A stretch of DNA of 64,000 nt from Flectonema sp. DT1601 (taxonomy: Eukaryota > Euglenozoa > Diplonemea > Diplonemida > Diplonemidae): NCBI GenBank assembly GCA_964019425.1, contig OZ025849.1, forward strand, positions 310,001 through 374,000, read 5' to 3'. This document shows positions 20,601-30,947 of the stretch, piece by piece. The position numbers were made by a program, and so were the translations under genes. The notes under the pieces were generated by a model. The model did no database searches, was not told the origin of the DNA, and saw only the letters and a list, made by a program, of their open reading frames with translations. Position 1 is the first letter of the stretch. Each line of letters starts with the position of its first letter.

Positions 20601-23210
20601 TCAAAATAGAACCAAATACAATTCCATTAAAAATACCAAGAGATCGATGGACAGCTATTATCACGGATGTTGGTGACTGCAGTGACGTTCATAACAGCTT
20701 TCACACCGACTTAGTGAGGAGTTTAAGCAAATGGGTTCAAGCAGCTCAAACTGGAGCTCAAAACCCTGGCCGACCTACTCTGGGATATTTTATGTTACAG
20801 ATGGATGATGGTACCCCTGTCACATTATCGTCGCCTAATAGATATGCTTACAGGGTTAATCAATTGCCAGATTCATGTAAGTCTACAGAACTACAAATGT
20901 GTTGGCTCGCTTTGAGAGTTATGGAAATTGTAATAACTGTGATGTGTAATTTCATCTTAGTAAAAATATTATCAAGAAAAACACTAACGGTATTGCAATC
21001 ATCATGTGCTGTTGCGTTTTGCAAGAATTTAGAAACAGACTTGGCGATGATGATTACAGAACTAGTATCGGAATGTCAGATAATCGTTGACGAAGGAGGT
21101 CCTACAAGTTCAATCGCACAGGGGTTTATCAGTATCGCTACTGCAGGGCAATTTATTGGCGGTGGTGAGACTGATATCTGGTCGAAAATTACTTCTGCTT
21201 TTGATGATACGTTCGACCACCGACCTCAAGACATGACTGTCTCAGGCCTTCAGGTATTGCTTTTTTTTTTTTTTTTTTTTTTTTTCGTTTCATTAGTTTC
21301 AAAAAAAAAAAAAAAAAAAACAGAAATTATCAGATATAGCCTCCAAGTGTGATGTCTTTATAAATTACGCACCTGGTGATGACTACATTGCAGTGACAGG
21401 TACGGAAGATGATGTCAGAATATACATGATAAAGCTTTCAGAATGTCTTAACGACGGAACTTGGGAAGACATCCTCGAGCAGAAAATCAAATTAAACAAA
21501 GAAAACGACATTCAAAATGAACTCCTTCGCAGAATAAAAAAAACACCAGTTATTCTACAGGCTATTGGAACAGACTTACAACTCCGAAATGTATTCTCAG
21601 ATATCCGCATTGTTGACGAAGATATTCATATAAAGGGAACTCAAGTCCAGATAAACAACCTGAAGGCAATATTAAATAACAAACCTACTGTCACACCTAC
21701 TAACCCCCCAAGTGAATGCATGGCCTGCCTCGATGCAACAGATGAATATGGTGGTACCGAACTTTTCACTCTTTTATGTGGTCATACTGTACACGCCCAT
21801 TGCATTGCACAGTTTCATAAGGCTTCTTTTAGAATTAGTCAGCCTACAGGTTGTCCATTGTCTGCTGACTGTCAATATAATGTTTTAACTATTCGTGAAT
21901 ACAGTCGTGTGTTCGGAATGGCAATCCAGCACATGAATGATGTTTCTAAGCATTTGGCAGTACAAAATAAACTTGTGACTCAAACATGTAGGGATTGCTC
22001 TGATACTCTTACTATACAGTCAAACGTCAGCTATGGTACTTGTACGGGTTGTGGATTACTTCAATGTTTGTTGTGTAAGGAAGATGCTCATTTTTGGTGT
22101 TCGTGTGATGAATTAAAATCAGACACCACACCTGACTCTTTGACCAATGAAGAGATTGGTAGCAGTTCCGACAATATTGTGAAATGTGCCAACTGTCCAG
22201 CCTTAATAATGCGTGATGCAGAAAATGACAACGATGAACGCTGCAGGTACATGTTATGTGAACAATGTGGATATGAGTTTTGCTGGCTTTGCCTAATGGA
22301 AGCGAACAATCACAAACACTTTGATAGACTTAACCCTCAATCAGAAGTTCAGTGTGATCCCAGTAATCGAAAGACTCGAGAAATCAGTTTGTCTTCTACA
22401 AAGCGACTCTACCTTGCTCCGAGTTCTGAACACGTTTCTTGCAGTTCTTGTGATGAGGAAATTGGTGATTCTGGATATCAATGCGCACAGTGTATTAATA
22501 CTTACCTGTGTCAGTCTTGTAATTCTAAATGCCCCTGTTCAACAACACACAATCCCAAGGCTATTATTCCTCTAAAAAAGCAGCAGCTAACTTGCCAAAA
22601 GAGTCATAAAATGCGACAACAACAATCATCAACAGCAGGAGTCTACTGGAGTTGCGACAGATGTAATATGACTATGAGCAGTAGTACGACTTGTAGAGAA
22701 TGTGATTTTGATTTGTGTGAAACCTGCACCATTCACAGCTCAGCTACTGTAACGGGAATAAAAGAAGATAGACACCACTTTATTATAGTAAATGGTTACT
22801 TGTATAGTACACTAGCTGACGTTCCGGTTGACGGTGCTGTTTTAACAACGCAAGTAGCGCCTTTGAGGATACCTGATGGGTGGGAACTTGCTCCGTACAC
22901 TTTTAGTACTGCAAATGTAGTTGCTGGGGAGCATCCATGGAGTTGTGAGTATCTTGTTATCGATTCAGGTCGGTTGCTATCAACTGAAAAAAATTCAACT
23001 TCGGCCGATAGAACGCTTCCGTCACTCGTCGTTGAAGATGATTATTATTCACCGACTGTTAATTATTCACATATTCTTATTAGACGTCCTGTTGCTGCTC
23101 TTAGCATCCCTCCATCAGACATTCCTATACCTGATATGTTCATTGAGCCGAGGGAAGTGCCATACAACGAGCTTGCCGCACAATTAATTATCGGTAGGCC
23201 CTTAGTCTGA
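17618..23210 (+). CDS. Giant RBR-type E3 ubiquitin ligase with ZZ-like fingers
   Basis: Exons 17618-21253 and 21324-23210, phase 0, give 1840 residues. The first 1200 residues are not recognised; they include a threonine-only tract near residue 605-617. Exon 2 carries the RBR unit: RING1 starting CMAC near 1343 with LLCGHTVHAHC, an IBR domain (CRDC...CTGC...CLLC...CSC, about 1434-1475) and RING2 (CANC...DERCRYMLCEQC...FCWLC, about 1500-1536). The cysteine in ERCRYM sits where RBR ligases carry the catalytic cysteine that accepts ubiquitin. Two further cysteine-rich modules follow (CSSCDEEI...CAQC...CQSC near 1583 and CDRC...CREC...CETC near 1660), ZZ- or DC1-like. The intron is a near-pure T-run/A-run hairpin. 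The start lies only 4 nt after an acceptor AG (17613). Substrate unknown. Confidence 0.8.
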
Positions 23211-23491
23211 TCTTTTAGCTTTTATATCTCTTATTTTGGGTTAGAAAAAAAAAAAAAAAAAAAAAAAAGTTTTCCGGTTGCTTAAACCGAATTAACCCCA
23301 ATTAAGAGCGGTGCTGACAGTAATTACTGTCTGACCTTCCACTTGCCTAATATATAATAATAAAAATTTTTCATCGTTGGAGAAGCGAAAGTATAATCTT
23401 CTTTCACAGTGGTGATGACATGAATTGTGTGGTATTTTTTATTATTATTAAACAACGGTATTTGCTTTCTTTTTACAGCGTGGAATTTAAC
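23211..23491. other. Short intergenic region
   Basis: It contains an A-run at 23246-23268 and the acceptor TTTCTTTTTACAG ending at 23478, 13 nt before the next ATG. An in-frame ATG at 23420 lies upstream of this acceptor and is therefore an unlikely start. Confidence 0.5.
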
Positions 23492-24535
23492 ATGCAGATT
23501 GCAGTGACTTTCCCTGACTTAGAGCTCCCAATTATCTCGTTCACAGTTGATGTGAATTCTCTTGTAAGTGATGTATTAAATGCGGCAGCCGATGAGTGGA
23601 ATATTGATCCGTGTGAAATTGACCTGTCATTTGACGGTAGGCTACTCATTTCGTCAACAAAGGTGTCGTCTCTTGCGATAGTTGCTGGCGATGAGTTAGT
23701 TGCTTTCAAGAAACAGTTTCGTTTATTTGGTAAGAAATGGTTCACAGACGATACAATGACAGATGCTATGCTACATAGATATAGAAACAATCAAGACGAG
23801 TTTCTTTACTTAGACGCTGAGACCTTTTCAGAAGACGGTTTCCTTTCTATTAGTCACGAGCTGTTTGAAGGTATCGACGCTGCCATTTCATTTAAAAATT
23901 GCGATATGATCACATCTTTAGATAAGAACTTTTTGATGAACTCGTCTATCGCAGCCATTGACTTGTCTGATTTCAATAATGTTGCTACCTGTGGTGTTTC
24001 ATTTCTTTCCCGTTGTGTTTTAGTTCCGTCACTGGACTTGTCTTTTTTAAATAGTCTCGTCTCTATTGGTGATTTCTTCCTTTCAAAGTGTTTTTCTCTT
24101 GCATCACTTAATTTATCTGGTCTTAGTAGTGTCACTTCTATTGGTGATAGTTTTCTATTTCAGTGCCATTCACTTGTGTTGCTTGATTTATCTGGGCTTC
24201 GCAATCTCACTTCTGTGGGTGATAACTTTATGTGTAGATGTTCTTCAGTTGTGACAATCGACTTCACTGGACTTCACAACCTGACGATGATTGGTAGTTA
24301 CTTTTTATACCATTGCACTTCAATAGTGACACTTAACCTAACTGGTCTTTGTGGTCTGAAAGTTGTTGGTGATCATTTCCTTTCTCGTTGCTCTTCTATT
24401 ACCACACTAGACTTCTCTGATTTGATCAGCCTTACGTCTATTGAAGGAAAAGTACTTTACAGGTGTAACTCGGTCCCGACGATTACGTTGCCAGAAACTA
24501 ATATTTCAATTTTAGAAGACAAGTTTCAGAGGTAA
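23492..24535 (+). CDS. Ubiquitin-like domain plus BspA-type leucine-rich repeats
   Basis: The product is 347 residues if translation begins at 23492, the first ATG after the acceptor. Residues 1-72 look like a ubiquitin fold: MQIAVTF start, a hydrophobic strand, IDPCEIDLSFDGRLL like the ubiquitin GKQLEDG region, and a final VAGDELVAF strand. The rest is a tandem array of about 8 repeats of 23-24 residues with the pattern ExFLxRCSSLxxLDLSGLxxLTSIGD, typical of BspA-like repeats abundant in some protists, including bodonids. BspA-like proteins are often surface or secreted, but no signal peptide or membrane segment is seen here, and a ubiquitin-like head suggests a cytosolic adaptor. An upstream in-frame ATG at 23420 would add 24 hydrophobic residues. 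Confidence 0.7.
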   Translation: MQIAVTFPDLELPIISFTVDVNSLVSDVLNAAADEWNIDPCEIDLSFDGRLLISSTKVSSLAIVAGDELVAFKKQFRLFGKKWFTDDTMTDAMLHRYRNNQDEFLYLDAETFSEDGFLSISHELFEGIDAAISFKNCDMITSLDKNFLMNSSIAAIDLSDFNNVATCGVSFLSRCVLVPSLDLSFLNSLVSIGDFFLSKCFSLASLNLSGLSSVTSIGDSFLFQCHSLVLLDLSGLRNLTSVGDNFMCRCSSVVTIDFTGLHNLTMIGSYFLYHCTSIVTLNLTGLCGLKVVGDHFLSRCSSITTLDFSDLISLTSIEGKVLYRCNSVPTITLPETNISILEDKFQR

Positions 24536-24653
24536 ATATGTTTTTAAGGGTGATAGTTGTCTCATTACGTAGTTATACAAAGTATCAAAAAAAAAATTAT
24601 TCTTTTTACTTTACTTAATTGTTTCCCACAGACTCACATCAACAACAACATCA

Positions 24654-26321
24654 ATGCCTCCTAAAAAACCGAAGAAGGGCAGCTTCGCAGCGGAAATGGC
24701 GGAACTGCTGAACTCACGTCAAGTAAAGGAGAGGGACATCGATGAAGATGCAGTACCCAACTTAGACGATGAAGAGGGATGGCAGAATGCATTATTGGGT
24801 GGGGAAGAGGACGATTTGACAGCACCTTCAAAGAGATTAAAGATGAGAGGATCTCTGGTGTTGGGTAAAAAGTATGAAGGGAAGATCGTCGACAGAGAGA
24901 ATGCCTTTAATCAGTTTGACGACGACGACGATGTCGATGAGGATGATGACGAAGAAGAAGGAGAGGAAGAGGAAGAAGAAGAGGAGGAAGAAGAGGAAGT
25001 TATGCAGCTCGACGACGAACAAGAACGACTGGAAGCCGAAAAAGATTTAAGAAAAAAACAACCCAAAGATGCACTCCTTGCTTACAGAGATGATGAAGCT
25101 GACGCCGCTCTGTCTGGAGAAGATGACGACGAGTGGGGGATTGTTGGAAAGGATAGCAAAATTAGCGAAGCAGCAATCTCTGCAAAAATGGACGACATTT
25201 TTGGTGGTCTTGAAGACGATTCCGAAATTGAAGGAGAAGATGACAACTACGAGAAATTTGTTGAAATGCAAGCGGAGATAAGAAAAAGAAAACCCCGCAA
25301 GAAGCATAAACGAGTAGCTGCAGATCACGAAGACATTGCTGATGGTGATGATGCTGTCGTATCCGATGAAGAGGAAGATGAAATGATGAAGCAACTTGAA
25401 CAGATTCGCAAAGCCAACGACTCTCGCTCATCTGACACAATAAAAATAGTTGACGACGACGTAAAGAAAAGCATAGCCGCAAAGAACCAAATGGAAATCT
25501 GGTCAAAACTTGTTGGTTGCAGAATCCATTTACAAAAACCTCTCTCTTCAGCTGCACGCTTCCCATCTTTTTATTCGGCCGACGACTACTTTGCTCCTGA
25601 AAGTGAACTCTCGGAAGCAAGAGACGACCTGAAGGCGAGTCTCATGGACAGCATTGCTGATCTTCACGCGTTACGTCAGGGAATGATCGAGGGCAATAAA
25701 AGTTTATTTTCAAGCAAACATCTTCCTATTCCTAAAAACATTAATAAAGATGACCCTAAACACTTAGACAAGTACTGGAGACTTATAGCTTCCAGCTCTT
25801 CGCAAGTAAGTTCAAAAATAGACTCATCGTTGGATTATTGGTACGAGAGAGCTCAACTGCAAACATCAACAAAAAATATTGGATCTGAATGTGCGACGAG
25901 TCAAATTAGCAATGCGTTAAAAAGAGAGGGAGGTCGTTATCTTACGAGATCACAAAAAAATAGAACTGGAAAACTACCATTTGGGCATCCTGATGCTGCA
26001 AAAACTGAACCGATCATGAGCTCAGCAAATTTCTTATCCAACGATGATATTTATGATGATTCAGACTACTATTCGTGGTTATTAAATGATTACATGCATA
26101 GCAGTGCTGATTCCAAAACAATTGAATACAACGAGGAGCTTGCTGATGCTCAACGTCTTGCCAAAGACCCTGGCAGGCTTCTCGTCGACAAAAAGAGATC
26201 AAAAGCTCGTAAACTCAGCACTGAGGTACACGAAAAACTAATTGGATTTACGACACCAATACCACAAGATGCTCCATCCATGATTGATGCTTTATACAGA
26301 GGATTATTCGTTGCTGCATAA
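24654..26321 (+). CDS. AATF: AATF/Bfr2-family ribosome-biogenesis protein
   Basis: Single exon, 555 residues. AATF/Bfr2 works in the nucleolus in early small-subunit processing. The N-terminus is basic, followed by long Asp/Glu runs (residues about 85-125) and a lysine patch (RKRKPRKKHKR), a typical nucleolar composition. The middle segment KNQMEIWSKLVGCRIHLQKPL matches the conserved AATF leucine-zipper region. The C-terminus has DIYDDSDYYSWLLNDYM, SKARKLSTEVHEKLIGFTTP and a terminal ALYRGLF, in the same order as the family's C-terminal TRAUB domain. The ATG follows the acceptor GTTTCCCACAG (24631) by 22 nt. Confidence 0.85.
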   Translation: MPPKKPKKGSFAAEMAELLNSRQVKERDIDEDAVPNLDDEEGWQNALLGGEEDDLTAPSKRLKMRGSLVLGKKYEGKIVDRENAFNQFDDDDDVDEDDDEEEGEEEEEEEEEEEEVMQLDDEQERLEAEKDLRKKQPKDALLAYRDDEADAALSGEDDDEWGIVGKDSKISEAAISAKMDDIFGGLEDDSEIEGEDDNYEKFVEMQAEIRKRKPRKKHKRVAADHEDIADGDDAVVSDEEEDEMMKQLEQIRKANDSRSSDTIKIVDDDVKKSIAAKNQMEIWSKLVGCRIHLQKPLSSAARFPSFYSADDYFAPESELSEARDDLKASLMDSIADLHALRQGMIEGNKSLFSSKHLPIPKNINKDDPKHLDKYWRLIASSSSQVSSKIDSSLDYWYERAQLQTSTKNIGSECATSQISNALKREGGRYLTRSQKNRTGKLPFGHPDAAKTEPIMSSANFLSNDDIYDDSDYYSWLLNDYMHSSADSKTIEYNEELADAQRLAKDPGRLLVDKKRSKARKLSTEVHEKLIGFTTPIPQDAPSMIDALYRGLFVAA

Positions 26322-26800
26322 CTCAAGAGTAGTATTTTAATATGGCTACTACCTTACTTATGTCATAGAGGTTCTTTGATATCCATCTGTATAGTGGTAT
26401 TTTATGTATTGTTATACCTAATACAGTTAGTTGCAATAATTAAAACAAAAAAAAACAATAATAATACTAATCTACACGAATACTAAGATTACGTGTAATC
26501 AACAGTACTCAATGATGCTGGATCTGTGAACATGAACAGCAGACAATTGTTGAGAAAGAACATAATTTCCTGATAGTAGGAAAACAGAAAAACGACATTT
26601 CGCTTGTTATCATTTTAGGGTTTATCAATTTTGTGGCATAGTTTGATGTGATTGTATTTCTGTTTTTTTTTTTTTGATCCTTTTCTCCCTCACACACAGA
26701 ATTAAAATAATAGAACGTGAGAACAATGTGTTGTCAGTGTTTGACGTAGTTTTTTTTTTTTTTTTTTTTTTTTAGGTTGTCGGTTTAATTACAAAGTAAC
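26322..26800. other. Intergenic region
   Basis: Mixed AT-rich sequence with a T-run at 26662-26674 and a long T-run at 26750-26773 that runs straight into the acceptor AG at 26775, 25 nt before the next ATG. It is a textbook polypyrimidine tract. Confidence 0.5.
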
Positions 26801-27436
26801 ATGTCAGTCGATACCAGATCTAGAAAACTTCCAAGCAGTAATACTGACAAGACAACACCAATGCCAGTTCTCAGTGAGATTTTCGACCACCCGACAATAC
26901 CCCAAGACACCATAAGAACAGCTCAAAGTTTATTTGAATCTTACGGTCCTATACCAGGAAAAGGATTGACTATATCGAAGTTAAGAATCGCCTTAAAAGA
27001 TATCGGGTTCGACTACACATTTAATCAAGTAAGGGATTTAGTATATAAAATAAAACAAAGTCAAGGAATTGATAAACGAAACCAACAAGTTGAGAATACT
27101 CTCGCTGGTGGAATGACACCGCAATCGCAAACAACTTGTGGAGGGGAAGACGGTAGTTCTCCTGAAGTATATATCAATTTGAGATATTTCATTGAATTAC
27201 TACTAATGCCTTTGAACTCGTCATCTCCTGAAAATGAACTCCGAGCTGCTTGGGAATCCATGGATGTTGATGGTGATGGTGTTCTCTCTGCTGCAGACTT
27301 TGAAATAGTACTCTCAAATCTGAGCCTTCCAGCATTACGACCTGAGGAACTTCGTGAAACTCTCATTCAAGCTGACTTTGATTGCGATGGTTTTGTAAAG
27401 TATGATGACTTCTTAAAAACAATGGACAGCAATTAG
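26801..27436 (+). CDS. Calmodulin/centrin-like EF-hand protein
   Basis: Single exon, 211 residues. Two canonical calcium loops are visible in the C-terminal half: DVDGDGVLSAAD near residue 154 and DFDCDGFVKYDD near 192. The N-terminal pair of hands is degenerate: the segment from PQDTIRTAQSLFESYG lacks the acidic loop residues, and an insert of about 40 residues with Gly/Ser/Gln separates it from the next hand. This layout suggests one calcium-binding lobe and one structural lobe. Role unknown; such proteins often serve flagellar or centriolar partners. It sits 142 nt upstream of a CEP295-like gene. Confidence 0.8.
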   Translation: MSVDTRSRKLPSSNTDKTTPMPVLSEIFDHPTIPQDTIRTAQSLFESYGPIPGKGLTISKLRIALKDIGFDYTFNQVRDLVYKIKQSQGIDKRNQQVENTLAGGMTPQSQTTCGGEDGSSPEVYINLRYFIELLLMPLNSSSPENELRAAWESMDVDGDGVLSAADFEIVLSNLSLPALRPEELRETLIQADFDCDGFVKYDDFLKTMDSN

Positions 27437-27578
27437 TCAAAGTATTGCTCTCACTTCCCTGCTACCTAGCGATAGGTTAACAGGATCGATTGTTAAAAGG
27501 TACTGTGAGTAGTATCCTTTAATGTTGATAGAAGCATCACTGTGTTTTTATTTACTTTATTTTCAGTCTTCAACAAAA

Positions 27579-29693
27579 ATGTACGCATGTGAGTTGCAAG
27601 AACAAAAGAAACGACAGCGGAAATTAGAACGACTTTTGGCAGTTCGACAAACAGAGAAACAGCGCGCGAGAGAAGTTAGGGAGAGAGCAGTTACCGCAAA
27701 GGAAAACCAAGAGAGAGAAGCTGCTGAAGGAATGCGAGCAACATGGGCAATAGAACAACAGAAATTAATAAAAAAAACAGCGGATAATTATAAAACATAC
27801 AAATCAGAATCAGAAGGTTCTGCCCACCGCAATGCCCATCAACTTACACAACAGAATCGCGAGTTAGGTGCAACCAGTTGCACAGCTTGGGATCAACGTG
27901 ACACTGTTCACGATGCGTTTTATAAGAATGCTTTTAGGGCCAACTCTGATGTTAGAGCAATTAAGTTATCAAGAGAAAACTCTCTCAGGTCTCGAAGAGA
28001 ACACGTCCACGCAATTGAAGCAAAACGTGCGCGCGAAGTAGTTGAGGTTCAGAAGAACACACCAGCAATAAAGATAGCCAGAGAGCCACAGTTCTACCAA
28101 CCAGGACTTCATTCTGTTAAGAATGTCGTATCTGATAAGTGGCAAGTAGATGACTACAAGTCTACTGGCTACCATAAACTACTAACATCAAAGACAGCAC
28201 AATTATATCCAGCTGATGGAGGACGAGCTCAAGTTTGGAGAAATGTTGGAGCTGCAGAGCAAGGAGTAGTCCGCGCTGGTGACATCGCCGAACAGGTTGC
28301 AGCAGCATCATCTAGAGCACGTCAAGAAGAGAAGCAAAAGCTCGCAGAATTCGCAGCAAAGGAGCGAGAGCGAGCAACAGCTGTGAGAAGACTACAACAG
28401 AAAGAAGACGAAGAGGAAGCTCTTGTCGAAGAAGTTGCCTCCGCGGAACGGCAACAACGAAGAAAGAAGATCAGCTCCCTCTCAACAGATTGTCGTTTTG
28501 TAGAACATCAACAAACTGAAATGCGTAAAACACAAGCACTAGAGAAGAAGTTAAAACATGACTTCGAAAGAGCTTTTATAAGACCTGATCTTAACTGGGA
28601 ATTAAACAGCAGAGGCAAGTACCCTTCATCAGGTAACGACACCAGAGTCATAGCAGCTGATGCGAGCGATAATTTACCACACATTATATCTTCTAGTGTT
28701 GAAGTTAGTCAGCACCTTAAGGAACTGTTTGAAATTCAAAGACAACAACCAGCCTTGTGTGAACCGGCTGTGCTGTCTCATTACACTGTTGGGAATAACG
28801 AAGAGAAAGAAGAAGAAGAAGAAGAGCCTGCTGATGATGAGCAAGTAGAATGCGAAGTGAAACAATCTCCACAAATATCCACATCAAGTACACAAATAGT
28901 CACTCCAGTTGAAGAGGAGGTAATCACTTTACCGACAGCTGTCGAAGATATTCAGAAGGTAGAATCAGAGCAACCAGCGAGTAGTCAATCTGAATGCGAA
29001 CCTACACAGCCACAGCAAAATATTGTAAAGACTGAACACGTTAGTACTAACAATCCACTCCCAATTCAAACTGAAGCTACAGATCTACACACAGACTCTT
29101 TTAGTGACGAATACCAAACTCCTGAGAGACCTGTTCGAAAAAACTCTTTTGAAGAAGAAGAGACAGCAGTCTCATCTCCTGACCAGATCAGTAGTACTTC
29201 TCTCAAAGAACCAAAAGATGCGATTAGCGTGGCTTCTCACAACATGGCGTTACTTCAAGTTAATATTGCTGGTTTACAAGATAGGTTAAAACAATTATTA
29301 GAACTTCCTCCATCAACACAGAGACATAATGATACGACGTTAACTCCGAGTAAGTTATCAAACTCATCATCTCTAACGACTTCAAGTGAGACGTCTCCGT
29401 CTTCGAATGGACCGACTTTGAGTAGTTCATCGACCAGTGAGATTAGTACTCCAGGGAGTGTGAATAATTATAGACAGAAACGTCATCCGGTTATTGTTAA
29501 TGTACCGCGTAGGATTCCACGAGCTAATGTAGCATCTGATGGGTGGATCAGAGGAGGGTATTCACCATCACCAAGTAGGAGTACTACCACTGCGAAGTCT
29601 TCTTCAATCACATGCAGCTCTACGACGGGTGATATTTCTACAACTGTTCTTAATGAGTTATGTTCATCTACTGAAGGTTCTTCTTTCACATGA
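27579..29693 (+). CDS. CEP295-like centriolar coiled-coil protein
   Basis: Single exon, 704 residues from the ATG at 27579, 12 nt after the acceptor TATTTTCAG (27566). An in-frame ATG at 27522 lies before the acceptor and would add a hydrophobic stretch, so it is less likely. Residues 1-90 follow the N-terminus of human CEP295/fly Ana1: RKLERLLAVRQTEKQRAREVRER, then RATWAIEQQKLIKKTADNY and SEGSAHRNAH align with RKLRLLQVREQ and RAEWEES...GEGHRQA. The first 380 residues are Arg/Glu/Gln-rich coiled coil. The remainder is acidic and Ser/Thr-rich, without clear folds. CEP295 builds centriole walls and converts centrioles into basal bodies or centrosomes, fitting a flagellate. Human CEP295 is much longer. 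Confidence 0.55.
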   Translation: MYACELQEQKKRQRKLERLLAVRQTEKQRAREVRERAVTAKENQEREAAEGMRATWAIEQQKLIKKTADNYKTYKSESEGSAHRNAHQLTQQNRELGATSCTAWDQRDTVHDAFYKNAFRANSDVRAIKLSRENSLRSRREHVHAIEAKRAREVVEVQKNTPAIKIAREPQFYQPGLHSVKNVVSDKWQVDDYKSTGYHKLLTSKTAQLYPADGGRAQVWRNVGAAEQGVVRAGDIAEQVAAASSRARQEEKQKLAEFAAKERERATAVRRLQQKEDEEEALVEEVASAERQQRRKKISSLSTDCRFVEHQQTEMRKTQALEKKLKHDFERAFIRPDLNWELNSRGKYPSSGNDTRVIAADASDNLPHIISSSVEVSQHLKELFEIQRQQPALCEPAVLSHYTVGNNEEKEEEEEEPADDEQVECEVKQSPQISTSSTQIVTPVEEEVITLPTAVEDIQKVESEQPASSQSECEPTQPQQNIVKTEHVSTNNPLPIQTEATDLHTDSFSDEYQTPERPVRKNSFEEEETAVSSPDQISSTSLKEPKDAISVASHNMALLQVNIAGLQDRLKQLLELPPSTQRHNDTTLTPSKLSNSSSLTTSSETSPSSNGPTLSSSSTSEISTPGSVNNYRQKRHPVIVNVPRRIPRANVASDGWIRGGYSPSPSRSTTTAKSSSITCSSTTGDISTTVLNELCSSTEGSSFT

Positions 29694-30162
29694 AAAAATA
29701 AAATAAAAAACATCACACCATTCTTACAGTACTAAAGTTAGATAGATATTTTCAACCCGTTTTTTTTTTTTTTTTTTTTTTTTTCGATATTTCACCGCCT
29801 TCATTATCTACTCACACACAGACTTCTGGTTATTCTTCCCCCTTTTTTTTTTTCCAACTTCCTTGATATAGATATTTTTTCTTCTTCTTTTTTTTACCAC
29901 ATTTTTTAAGAGGTGGTCATAGAGTGTTCTTCTTCTTTTTCTTCGTCAGTTAGATTCCATATGAAATACAAAGTTTACAAGTTATTCGATTGTTTTTATA
30001 GTTGTTTTTAATTTTTTTTTTTTTTTTTTTTTTTTTGTCAAGGTAAAACATAGAAAAATGCTGCAGCAACGTGTAGGTAATCTAGTTCTATTTTTTTTTT
30101 GTTGTTGAAAATTTGAAAAAAAACAAAAAAAAACTAATTCGAATTTTTTCAGGAAAGGGTTC
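29694..30162. other. Intergenic region
   Basis: It contains T-runs at 29760-29784, 29846-29855, 30010-30036 and shorter ones, and the acceptor GAATTTTTTCAG ending at 30152, 10 nt before the next ATG. Nothing else is seen. Confidence 0.5.
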
Positions 30163-30885
30163 ATGGGGGTGGACTCATTATGCAGACGGGTGTGTTCCGT
30201 TGTGTTAATCGCAGCCGTGGCATTTGCAAGATGTAGTGACAACGACATAGATTCATGTGGAGATTGTTCTTTAAATGCCGCATTGAAATGCGTCGCAACA
30301 ACAAATGTCTGCGAAGGAATGGAAAATACCTGCAAAGAAATGCAACACTGCACACTAAACAACAGCAGTAAATGCGTACCATTGAAAGATAAATGTACTA
30401 CTGCTAAATACTGCTCTCAATGTCAATGGAATCATAATAGCAATGTGTGCGTTGAGATGTCTAATACGCCACCGGTTGAGAGAATGTCAGCAACGTTTTT
30501 TAGTAGTGGTCGAGTTGTTGTTTTATGGACTGAGTTGAACATTAAATCAAATGGTGTGTACGTGGTTTGTTTAATATTATCGTTCATGTTGTCTTGTTCT
30601 GCACACTTATCGGAACAGTACATCGAAGTGAGTCGATTTTCTTTGATACCAAAAATGATAATCAAACTGTTGTCGGTGGTCATAGCAAATTTAGTGATGT
30701 TAGCACTCATGATATCTAATGCGGGATTATTTGTTGCGATCACATTGGGGTCGACGGTTGGATATGGATTGACTGAGCGTTTTAAAAGCAAAAAGCCTTT
30801 CTCTCGTCAGAATACCAACACAGCCAACAACAACACTGCTCCTATCGATTACTATGAGCTTCCAGCAATCGAGGCGTCTTTGTAA
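30163..30885 (+). CDS. CTR-family copper transporter with cysteine-rich ectodomain
   Basis: Single exon, 240 residues. Residues 1-23 form a signal peptide or anchor (RVCSVVLIAAVAFA). Residues 26-100 carry about 14 cysteines, an unusual ectodomain for this family, which more often uses Met- or His-rich motifs. Then come MSATFF, a first membrane segment (VYVVCLILSFMLSC), a second containing MLALM, the MxxxM copper gate of CTR proteins, and a third, LFVAITLGSTVGYGL, with the GxxxG packing motif. CTR proteins are trimeric Cu(I) importers of the plasma or vacuolar membrane. The tail YYELPAIEASL could hold sorting signals. The MxxxM and GxxxG pair make the assignment reasonably strong. Confidence 0.78.
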   Translation: MGVDSLCRRVCSVVLIAAVAFARCSDNDIDSCGDCSLNAALKCVATTNVCEGMENTCKEMQHCTLNNSSKCVPLKDKCTTAKYCSQCQWNHNSNVCVEMSNTPPVERMSATFFSSGRVVVLWTELNIKSNGVYVVCLILSFMLSCSAHLSEQYIEVSRFSLIPKMIIKLLSVVIANLVMLALMISNAGLFVAITLGSTVGYGLTERFKSKKPFSRQNTNTANNNTAPIDYYELPAIEASL

Positions 30886-30902
30886 CTTAATTTACCAACT
30901 AC

Positions 30903-30947
<45 letters not shown>

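Noticed and set aside
23420-23491. In-frame ATG upstream of the LRR gene
   Set aside because: It lies upstream of a strong acceptor (23478) and would add hydrophobic residues before a ubiquitin-like start.
27522-27578. In-frame ATG upstream of the CEP295-like gene
   Set aside because: It lies before the acceptor at 27566; the CEP295-like similarity starts after 27579.
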